Below, piece by piece: positions 55,710-64,000 of a stretch of 64,000 bases of DNA. Source of the DNA: Plicaturopsis crispa FD-325 SS-3 (lineage: Eukaryota; Basidiomycota; Agaricomycetes; Amylocorticiales; Amylocorticiaceae); assembly GCA_000827205.1 (NCBI GenBank), contig KN832555.1:130247-194246 (forward strand), given 5' to 3'. Positions within the stretch are counted from its first letter, which is position 1. Every line of letters starts with the position of its first letter. The position numbers and the translations under genes were made by a program. Below the pieces are notes generated by a model that was given only the letters and a program-made list of their open reading frames with translations, had not been told where the DNA came from and did no database searches.

Positions 55710-57367
55710 TTATGATTTGCGGGGGCGCGGGGTGGCGATGAAGTCCATGAAGGATACCTCTGCATCCAGCGTGGCCGGAACGTCTTCCTGGATAGTGCGG
55801 GAGGACGTCATCCTGGCGAGGCGTATCTCGTCGGGCCCATCGTGCTGCTCAATCTGCACGTGGATCTCCCCGTCGCAAGTGCCTCTTTGCCAGGTGAGAC
55901 GGCTCAGCTCAGCTTCGTTGAGCACAAAATCCGCCTCGGCCGACATGTCAGCCGCAAACGACCGGATGCTCAGCATCACCCGGGCTATGGAGATCGATGT
56001 GATTGCCGTCGGGAGCCTAATGGGGACGGGTGAGACGATACCGCGTACCAGAGAAGAGCGAGATACTTACGAGGAGTAGAAGGCGGGTATCTCGACCTGT
56101 GTGGTCCTTCAGCAACCGCATAAGCACTGCCGCGGTCAAGAGAGGAGCCTCACCGCTAAGTCACCGACCACGGAACTGATCTCCCGGAACCCCATGGAGA
56201 CTAAGAAATACGGCTTGAGCAAATGGGTTACGGTACGCGAAACCATGAGGATCTTCTCACCAAAAACAACCAGATAGAATAAACCGCCGCTAAACACAAA
56301 GGTCTTCAGCCACTATGCGGGTCGACGCAGAATAAGAACGTACTCTCGACGGATCCGTTTCAAGAAAGGGTTCTTGTTGTCGTCTTTGAACGACCAGTAC
56401 AGAGTTAACAGATATAAGACGGTATGCTCAATTAGAGCCGGGAGAAGCCAGCGCCAGCCCAAATATTCGGATTCTGGCGGAATGCAGGTCACGGCAACTC
56501 CAGGAAACACAGCACGCAGATGGTCCACCGAAATCGTTGTCGACGTGTGGTACGCCATGCCTAGGATGGCCACGGTGGCTATGTTGGACACCACGAACGA
56601 CCCCACGGCAAATACCCGAATGGCCTTTTGACGTGAAAAGAGGTACCATATCCGGACGACAAGGATTGCTACGAGATTAATGCCATTTAGCGGGCATTAT
56701 AGGGTGTAGTAGTATCTCGCACACCTTGTATAATGGCAGAGGAAAGCAGGGTGAAAGCGAAACCGACTCGGGTCAGAAATTCACACCTGCGCAATGATTA
56801 TGAGCGTAATGGAATACACCTTCGCCAATGATCGTACGTCTAAACATTCGTCAGTTTACATGTCTTTCGAAAACTAGGACCATTCATCCTTACTTCTTCC
56901 CCGATTCTATTATCAAACTGAGCTAGAGGGCCGGCCAGGTGTTCAGCACTAGAACGCCACACGAAGAACCAAACATACCAGCAACACCTGCACTTGGGGT
57001 ATGTCAATACACTGAGATCCAACATGTAATAACTGCAAACATACGTCGCGAGCACAAGAGGCAAGTATCGATTCTACGGCCCAACAAGTCAGTCTCAACC
57101 AACATGAACCTAACGTCTACTTTACTCACCAAGAGAAAGAGAAAGCGGGAGATCGTCATCGGCCCTGTCCAGTAATATTTAGCCTGGAGTAAAGAATTGA
57201 AGGGTCATGTTCAGTGTACGTCGACAGGACTTCAACGATAAAATTGAACTGACCTCTTCATCCACGGTGATGATGTACTCGTAGACCAACATCGCCCATG
57301 ACGCGAGGGTGATATACCTGGTGTTGCTCAAGGCAAGGATGACCTCAAGTTCCTCCTCTGTCGCCAT
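55710..57367 (-). CDS. DUF6533 domain multi-pass membrane protein
   Basis: The start is MATEEELEVILALSNTRYITLASWAMLVYEYIITVDEE, the DUF6533 signature at the N terminus. It is followed by exons reading AKYYWTGPMTISRFLFLL, RYLPLVLAT, a Cys/Trp-rich segment, and VVSNIATVAILGMAYHTSTTISVDHLR, then IPPESEYLGWRWLLPALIEHTVLYLLTLYWSFKDDN. After a further helix comes LKTFVFSGGLFYLVVFGEKILMVSRTV. The last exon is mainly soluble, ending FMDFIATPRPRKS. DUF6533 proteins are an expanded Agaricomycete family with about seven membrane helices and no known function. Middle exon limits around 56640-57060 are uncertain, and some decay there cannot be excluded. Confidence 0.7.
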
Positions 57368-58631
57368 TGCATTGCCGCAATTGCAGGGAGGTGCTGGTTT
57401 TTGGTCAAGGGCGCTTGCGACATGGCAGGGCGAATTTCTGGTGATGCCTAAGGGAGCTAAAACTCCCGCCAGTGTCAATGTAGCGCGTACAGATTCGTAC
57501 GTACATCGCGAACTTCTTCGCTGATGGCGTTTATTGGGTGCTCCTCAGGAGGACCCACAACTTCGAGCATGTCGAGGCCAGGTCGCTGGAGGTGGTTACC
57601 GTGGCTTTGATGTCCGTTTAATTTCGGGGTGCTACTCGGAGATCTTAGGACACCTGCAAGACGCTGCAAGAGGATGACTTGGCCTCCAAGTCAAACGTCT
57701 TGGAGTGGCGCTTGGTATAGTGCTGAGCGTTAAAAGTGATACACACATCCGCGGCGCGTAAAATGAGGGCTAAACAATTCTGGCCGCCCTCGAGTCTCGG
57801 CCGAGCGCCACCAAATGTTTAACGAGGCGCCCTGACAGCGCTAGCAAGTCGACGGAGGCAAATCGACGAAGGTTGTCGGTCATTGGCTACCATGACGGTA
57901 TTTTTGATCCCGGAAGTATCTCAGCGGCCATCTACATAATCCAGATTATCAAAAATATAAGCCCTGCACTGACACCGTACGTCCGCGCCATTATCGCTGC
58001 TTATACCAGCGGCAACGAGTGGTACCTGTAGACGCCGGACGGAAGTAGATGTGCGAGTCGCGACGTACCGAGTCCGAGTGATAGCGCGCAGGGTCACAGG
58101 TAATTATGCACGCAGCGCCGCAGTGGTGTACACTTGAAAGCTTGATAACGGTCGCTGGTTGCTTGGGGAAGTGATTTGGCTTTGCATTCGGATGCGCACG
58201 CAGGCATAAAGCAACACCTCTTGAAGTTTGCGGATTGTCGGTCTTTGTCGAAGGCACGCTATGCAAACCCAGCATTTTTGTGTAGCGAGGATGTCCAAGT
58301 CGTCCAAGAGGGTCCGCTGAGAGATCGTTCGGTCATCGGGAACGGTTCGTCGAGGGACAACAGACCGCGGATTCTTAACGCGTCGTGGGGGACGAAAAGT
58401 AGCCACCGACCGGGGACCATCTGACCGACTTTGTCGTTCCAAAGGGTAGCCATGTGCTCCACCGTCGTCCGTCGCCATGTCGGTAGGGAAACGCGCTGAG
58501 CCTGAAAGACGCAGCAGGCACGCAGAATGGAAAAGCCAGATTCTTACAAAGGGGGAGGGAGCATTACATGATACATACTAAGTAGATCCCGAACGTCGCA
58601 AGAGAATATGTGTACAACGGGCATGGGTGCG
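57368..58631. other. Intergenic, no recognisable gene
   Basis: Open frames exist on the minus strand at 58104-58478 and 58259-58462, including a segment EHMATLWNDKVGQMVPGRW, but none shows a known domain or splice partners. A decayed gene is possible. Confidence 0.4.
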
Positions 58632-59383
58632 TTACTCGTATTTGATGGTCTCGTCGACGAGGTAAAGCACGCCGTTCAGACCCTGGCACGACATCAGCAG
58701 ACGGAACCACTGAGTGCGTGAAGGATGCTTACCTCTCTTTTCCCGATGATGTGAACATTTCCGTCGATGACCGCACGGCTCCAGTCTGGCTTGCCGTCCT
58801 CCTCCCTGCCCTCCAACTTCACCGCGACCGACTTTCCATCGAGCATCGTGCGGTACGATGTATCTGCTATCTTGATGGGCGAGATCTGCTCGGCAAGAGG
58901 AGGTTAGCAGCAATTGGAAATTTCGATAAGATGTAGATGGGGACGCACCGGGATGATATGCGCAGACACCCAGTTCTCGACATTCCTCTTCGACTTCTCG
59001 TCGAACTCCTGCTCCGAAATCTCAATCCCGCTCTCTAGGCCCCCACGCTCCGGACCCTGATGTCTAATGCACAAGAGTCAGTTCCACCAGATTCTGCGCG
59101 CATGCAAGGTCTCGCCAACTCACGGCTTCCGCGCGAGCGCCATGACCGCCTTGTTCGTCGGAACGAGCACCGTGTTGCGCGCACCCTCCTGGCTGAAGAG
59201 CGCGCTGAGCTGCGTCTCGCGCGCGTACGAGAAGAATATAGACGCAGACGACTCGATTGTTAGGAGATCGGCGAGCGTCGGCTGGCTTGTCGTTAGTGGA
59301 TCCATCGGTGAAAATACGGCTTGCTCAGCAGCTGCTGCGCATGCAAATGCAGGAAATATAAGGGCGAGAAGACCAAGACGCAT
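58632..59383 (-). CDS. Secreted fasciclin (FAS1) domain protein
   Basis: The start MRLGLLALIFPAFACAAAA is a signal peptide. The body reads LADLLTIESSASIFFSYARET, TVLVPTNKAVMALARKP, an insert ESGIEISEQEFDEKSKRNVENWVSAHIIP, then YRTMLDGKSVAVKLEGRED, AVIDGNVHIIGKRE and last GLNGVLYLVDETIKYE. These are the FAS1 H1 and H2 landmarks: TVLVPTN and GVLYLVD. It is probably an extracellular or wall-associated adhesion protein. Three exons are suggested, with the first intron donor after ARKP. It shares a 274 bp upstream region with divergent DPM3. Confidence 0.85.
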
Positions 59384-59657
59384 CGTGGGTTGCAGAGGTG
59401 CAAGTTGCTTGCAAAGAAAAGCAGGCGGCCTCGAGGACTGACGTCTGCGTGAAAGTCCGTGAGAATATATTTCCAAAAATGCACGCTCCGGTTTGGCTCC
59501 GGTCATCAGCCACACCGTCGTCCACCGCCAACACACCTCTATCCTCTGCACTCGGCATATTATATCCAGAACTACAGCAATCGCAACAGAACAGCTGTGC
59601 ATATACCCTACACGACGCAGCGCAAACGACCCGAAATACCACCCAACACCCTCTGAA
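59384..59657. promoter_or_regulatory. Short bidirectional promoter between the fasciclin gene and DPM3
   Basis: The 274 bp lies between two divergent start codons. An AT-rich tattatatcc lies near 59559. No other gene fits. Confidence 0.4.
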
Positions 59658-60080
59658 ATGGCGCGCGCCCAACGCCTCGCAGGCTACGCGTCGGTCTTTC
59701 TCGCATTCTACCTCCTCGCGTTCTTCGCTGTACTACCTGTTCCGTTCGTAACACCGACCGTCGTGGAGAAGATACTACCCGTTGTGCGTCCCTGTTATTT
59801 TCTGTGCTCACGGAGATGCATGTTGACCAGAAGCAGGTACCCTGGTGGATACTCGTCTCATTTGGCGCGTATTCTCTGTGGTCGATGGGCTGGGGACTAT
59901 GGACATTCCGGGACTGTCCAGAAGCATATACAGAGTTACTCCTAGTGCGTATCTCCGTCCCCTATGCATGCTACATGCGGTTACCGCGCCGATACTGGAA
60001 CGAGGTGCTAACTTTCGTCATACCAGGAAATCACTGAAGCCAAAAACGACCTCCGCGCGAAGGGCGTTACAGTCGATTAG
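59658..60080 (+). CDS. DPM3: Dolichol-phosphate mannosyltransferase subunit 3
   Basis: Exons 59658-59783, 59837-59944 and 60027-60080 give 95 aa in frame. The protein has two membrane helices (YASVFLAFYLLAFFAVLPVP and PWWILVSFGAYSLWSMGWGL) and a cytosolic tail FRDCPEAYTELLLEITEAKNDLRAKGVTVD, the standard DPM3 ending. DPM3 tethers and stabilises the catalytic DPM1 subunit on the ER membrane for dolichol-phosphate-mannose synthesis, which feeds N-glycans, GPI anchors and O-mannosylation. Length is normal for the family. Confidence 0.95.
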
Positions 60081-60394
60081 AGGTTGTGGTCGGTGTTATA
60101 TTGTGTATTGACAGAGTTTGACAGAGGAGACGACGAGCATAATGAATAAGTTGAATATAATACAGCGGAAGCTGCTTGTCCCACGTCGGTCACGCAAGAA
60201 TTCCCAAAGACGCTCGCGAGTCGCCGCTATACCTACCGTTGTCTTCGAGGTAAAGGTTGGTAAAGGAGCCACCGGGTAGATCACAAATTGTCGCGTACAC
60301 ACTGAGATGGCAAATCTCAGAAAAAAGAGCAAAGCAAGCAAGAATGTGTATAGTGCTTTTCTACGACGACCGCCATCTACTATTGCCGCCCCGT

Positions 60395-61224
60395 CTATAT
60401 CTTCCCGCGTAACAAGTTGCTAATGACCTCGCGCGCCGTTATTTTCACCGTACGGTACACCGTCACGACGTCAAGCGTAGACGTGAGGGCATCTAAGAAA
60501 CCGAAAGGCAACATCGCAGGAATAAATCCTACGTGGTCGTCAGCCTTCTACATCCCGTATGCACGACAAGATCACACACGCACCTCTAGCATACTCAAGC
60601 GCAAAGCACCCCTTGTGCATCTTGTACTGTTTGACCGTGCCCCGCGGGAGGAAATGCACGCTCCCCGCGGGGTACACCTCCTTCGTGAGCGCACCGGGAG
60701 CGAACGCCCACTGCTCCCCCTCGAGGATATTAAAGTAATCGTCGGCGGTGTGCACGCCCGAGTGCCCCTCCGTCCCCGAGGGCGTCCCGAATACCACGAT
60801 ATACTCCGTGAGACTCGCGTGGAGCACGTACATCGCGCCCATCGCGCCGCCCGCGTTGTTGAACACCCACTCGTCCTGGCGCGGGTTAATGGCGACACCC
60901 TTGGACGCGTACTCCGCCGTGAGGTTCTTCGCGATGTAGTCGATCATGCCGCGGGTGGAGTTGGGGGACGCGGCGATCGCGGCGCGGGCGAGCGCGTGCA
61001 TCTGCGCCGGGTCGAACACGTACCACCGCTCCTGCAGTGGGCAATCATGCCGCGTCAGAACAGCACCGGCAGTATAGGGGGGACGCGCTACTCACCTTGA
61101 TGGTGTCCAGATAGGTGATCGTCGCGGCGAAGATGCAGAGCGCAGCAAGCCATTTGACGAGGACGCTGGCAAACGATTTTTGGGGCTGCGCTGTGGCGAC
61201 TTGGGTGCTCTTGGATGCTGACAT
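60395..61224 (-). CDS. ERG2: C-8 sterol isomerase
   Basis: The start [17 protein letters not shown] leads into one N-terminal membrane helix ([20 protein letters not shown]). The main exon reads [90 protein letters not shown] and [34 protein letters not shown]. The last exon ends [36 protein letters not shown]. This is the ERG2/sigma-1 receptor family, which moves the C8 double bond of sterols to C7 in ergosterol synthesis at the ER. The first residues of the last exon are uncertain. It is convergent with DPM3. Confidence 0.92.
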
Positions 61225-61494
61225 CGTGGAGCGGGGATAAGCCAATAGGTCACCAATCGGAGACTCACATGTCCGATTACTTATACGCGCAATTGGAGCG
61301 CACCGGCCAAAAAGTGGTACGACATGACATGATGCCTGAAATAATTTTATGCGATTGGTCCTGGATACCAAGACCTCGTCCTGTAAAGGCTATGAAAGTG
61401 GTACGACATCTCCGGAGACTCACAGTGACACAGTATCCACCGCCAACTGATGGATTAGTTAGGTATAATATATTACAGCAAGGTGCGTGTCCGA

Positions 61495-62285
61495 CTATGA
61501 AGGAATCCCTAACGAGGCTCGCTGTACAGACCGGCTTTAGAGCGCAGACAGGACTACAAGAAAGTATGGGACGAACCAGTTGCAGGACGTTGGATCGCGC
61601 TGCGGGCGGAAGCTGGTTGACTTCGGCAGGACTCATAGCAAGCATCTGCATGACCAGCGCCTGCAAGAAACGTCTATCAGCACAGACTGCATTTTCGACT
61701 CACGAAGCCACACACCTTCTGGTCGTCCGGAATATTTGCCAACAATGCGGCGGCGGCAGCAGGAGGCGCCTGTGCTTGCGGGGGTACTGACGGTCGAGGG
61801 GCGTACTGGTTCGCGTAACCTGCGGGTGCCGTGTGACCGTTTGGATGCGGAGGATACCGCGGAGGTGGAGCAGCTTGCGGCGGCGGTGCACCACGGCCCT
61901 GGGGTGTTGGTGTGCGATTGTACTGCGGCGCCATGTGTGGTGGCACGGCCGCGGCGACGGGGGCTGGAGGGGGTGCTGGCGCAGCTGCATTACCGTACGA
62001 AGCCACAGTTTTCTGCTCAACAAGTTAGCTCGAGTGCCTATTTATAAAACTTTATTGCATCGCCACGCACCTGGACTACCTCGACATCTATCGCGTTCAT
62101 TTTGACCATAAGCGCTATGAGCGCGTACGAAATTTGTGGCTGCGAATTGAGAATCGTGCGCGCATCACCGGGGCTTGACCGCTGCATGGAAGTTAGCATG
62201 TTCTGCTACGTGGCTTTCTCGTAAACAAACGGACTTTGAGATGGAGGAGGAGCTCTAGCAGCTGCTCTTCGGGGAGGCCAGACAT
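61495..62285 (-). CDS. CstF-64-like protein (hinge and C-terminal domain only, no RRM)
   Basis: Exons (minus order) 62235-62285, 62071-62181, 61716-62012, 61577-61660 and 61495-61521 give 189 aa, all in phase. It starts MSGLPEEQLLELLLHLK, then RSSPGDARTILNSQPQISYALIALMVKMNAIDVEVVQ (the CSTF2 hinge that binds CstF-77), a Pro/Ala-rich linker, and ALVMQMLAMSPAEVNQLPPAARSNVLQLRASLGIPS (the C-terminal three-helix domain). The N-terminal RNA-recognition motif of human CSTF2 and yeast Rna15 is absent, and none is seen upstream before 63 kb. It probably acts in pre-mRNA 3' end cleavage as a scaffold, with RNA binding done by another protein. Confidence 0.85.
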
Positions 62286-62424
62286 TGTCGTAGCAAGGTT
62301 TCAAGTACTTAGGAGTCACTTTTGATTGAAAGAGCTTTGCCGCTAGGTTCCGTGTGGTACTCTAAGCCCGGAGGTCTGTGCGTAGACAGTAATCCTTCGT
62401 GATACCGAGATTGAGAGTTTGGGA

Positions 62425-62935
62425 GGTTTCAGCAAGGTTTCGATAGAATCCGCGATGGGTTGTTGTGGTCTGTTGAGCAACAGCCTCGGTAATTGAGCGC
62501 CACCGCGGAATCGCCGCAGTTCTTCAGCTTCAACTTCAAAGTGCCTCATGCAATTGAAAGCTCCACTGAAGTCAAGTCCACCAGTTACACGAAACTACTT
62601 TGCTAGTGTCATGGTCCTCTACTTGCGACTCACTGCTATCCAAGCCCTGCGGAGCGCTTGTAGAACAGTAGTGCCGTGAATGGCGTGGGCTTTGACGACC
62701 TTTTAGGCGGGAAATCTGGTTCGACTCCTCTTCGACGAGGGTGCCGCGGCGAACAGAAGCATTGATCAACGTTTCTTTGCTGCACATCTACCCAATATAT
62801 ATGCCTTATTTATGGCACCGTCTTACGAACGTTGCATGCTCTCGTACGTGGAGTCTCCAATCGTCTTTACCGGGTGATTTCTGAGCTTTTCGGGAAGGTG
62901 TATCAATCAATGCGATGGCTATCCGCTGGCGGAAA
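62425..62935 (+). repeat. Duplicated block upstream of an M43 gene, copy 2
   Basis: Inverted partner of 42035-42500. It reads GTVLRTLHALVRGVSNRLYRVISELFG in the frame shared with copy 1. Indels of a few bases separate the two, so both are decayed. Around it (62286-63330) I see no intact gene apart from the leader of the M43 gene. Confidence 0.6.
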
Positions 62936-63330
62936 TGCTTCGTGAGCGTTGCACATGGTCACTGGAGTCCCTTCCAGCTCCTACCGATCCTTCCTTCGCG
63001 TCCATAGAAGAGTTTTGACCTACGGAGGTCATAGGTGCGACGTCTATGCGTTGCACCGCATCGACGTTGCAATCATCCGAAGGCTCGAAATAGGTGATTT
63101 ATCCTCCGTATATTGCGTGGCTCCACCCGGAGCAATTTCAAATTTATTAATATGACTTGAACAAGGCAGTCTTCCAAGATTTGCAGCTGCTCAATTTCTT
63201 GTACTTCCACCATAGCGTCCTTCCCCGGAGCTTGTTGATGCGAGGCGCGAAGTAGTGCTGAGCCCTCTATAAAGCCAGGCCTGAAAGTACAGAGCTGCAT
63301 CGTCAATCCACCGATTCACAATCGTCCAGC

Positions 63331-64000
63331 ATGCTCAACTTTATCCTGCTCGCCCTAGCCCTCAGCTCCTCGTCTGCTCTCGGGGCCCCCGCTGACGCTG
63401 ACGCGGGTGCGTGGTGAGTGCTGCCTACGACTGCTATCTACTCGTGTAATCGCTGATGTTATACTTTCGAAATTAGGTGTCCCAGCCACGTCTCTGCGGA
63501 AACGGCTGCGGCCGTCCAGCAAGAGTTCATGCAGAAACTCAACGGGACGACCAGAACGGGCGACCTTGCTGCCCAAGCGACCACTTTCAAGGTGTACTTC
63601 AATGTCATCACCTCCGGCGCCACTGGGGCTGTCTCGTAGGTCTGGTTTCATTGCATCCCTCCCTCTCGCTGAGACTCGCGATCTAGCGATGCTACTATAG
63701 CCGCACAGATGGCCCAATTGAACAGCGACTTCAATAAAGACGCCCAAGTCAACTTTATCTACTCGGCAGCCGAGACTGTTCGCGTCGACAACGCTGACTG
63801 GCACGCCCACGCTGAGTAAGCACCCGTTTCTTCTCGTTCCTCTTTGCTTTTCTCACGCGCATGCTGGGGATTTAGTCAAGACAATGCGCAAGAGGCCGCA
63901 ATGAAGCAGGCCCTCCGCCGCGGCGATGCCACGTCGCTCAACGTGTATACTGTAGGATTTAATGATGACCCTGGTCTCCAAGGATATGCCACCTTCCCCT
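63331..64000 (+). CDS. Secreted M43 (pappalysin-like) metalloprotease, 5' part only
   Basis: The start MLNFILLALALSSSSALGAP is a signal peptide. Exon 1 ends at 63413 with TG|gtgagt; exon 2 reads WCPSHVSAETAAAVQQEFMQKL.., FKVYFNVITSGATGAVS. Next come AQMAQLNSDFNKDAQVNFIYSAAETVRVDNADWHAHAE and DNAQEAAMKQALRRGDATSLNVYTVGFNDDPGLQGYATFP, where the window ends. This is the N-terminal part of fungal M43 proteases. The HExxH zinc site would lie just beyond the window. The frame looks whole so far. It is a paralogue of the decayed gene at 40866-41993. Confidence 0.88.

Noticed and set aside
58104-58478. 124-codon minus-strand frame
   Set aside because: Not recognisable, and an overlapping frame is equally open; there is no support for a gene.
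62690-62760. tRNA-like B box (ggttcgactcc)
   Set aside because: The bases around it do not form a T-stem, and no acceptor stem or A box fits. It lies in the duplicated block, whose other copy lacks the motif.

Overview
The window is nuclear DNA of an Agaricomycete (mushroom-forming basidiomycete), most likely a wood-decay polypore. Genes are compact with many 45-70 bp GT..AG introns, and the content (DUF6533 membrane protein, fasciclin, M43 metalloproteases, expanded kinase-like families, FAD hydroxylase) is typical of that group. One run of 562 N (21022-21583) is an assembly gap. The species call is inference from gene content.

Region 1, about 0-34.4 kb, is an accessory multigene array of two families. 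Family A (five genes) encodes small proteins of 225-345 aa that start MSLGSD and have one N-terminal transmembrane helix. Family B (nine apparently complete genes plus three fragments or relics) encodes atypical protein kinases of about 372-384 aa, all on the same five-exon plan. A and B genes are head-to-head over about 600 bp shared promoters (4.5-5.1, 13.3-13.9, 19.1-22.8 and 28.2-28.8 kb), and other B genes lie tail-to-tail with A. Further B genes follow in tandem on the + strand. Kinase motifs vary between copies: one copy has canonical HRD and DFG, most have HLD/DYG, and two have lost the catalytic Asp. A glutaredoxin gene sits inside the array. The array shows a recent 2.5 kb segmental duplication, fragments joined at odd points, and a roughly 3 kb inverted-repeat transposon with an 8 bp target duplication inside one shared promoter. 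A related transposon end opens the window, in the same kind of promoter.

Region 2, 34.7-42.5 kb, is a minus-strand run: NIF3-like protein, a nucleotidyltransferase-like gene broken by a 1.14 kb transposon, a PheA/TfdB-type FAD monooxygenase, and a decayed M43 metalloprotease.

Region 3, 43.2-64 kb, is mostly housekeeping: beta-COP (SEC26), an NCS1 purine/cytosine permease with a transposon placed just before its start codon, a large protein resembling SHOC1/Zip2 (XPF-like), a DUF6533 membrane protein, a fasciclin protein, DPM3, ERG2, a CstF-64-like protein without an RNA-recognition motif, and the 5' part of a secreted M43 metalloprotease that runs off the end.

The best candidate for an undescribed system is the A/B array: paired membrane protein and atypical kinase genes under shared promoters, amplified and diversified like immune or allorecognition loci. 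That role is inference. Exon boundaries were worked out by eye and checked for reading-frame consistency, with no RNA evidence.
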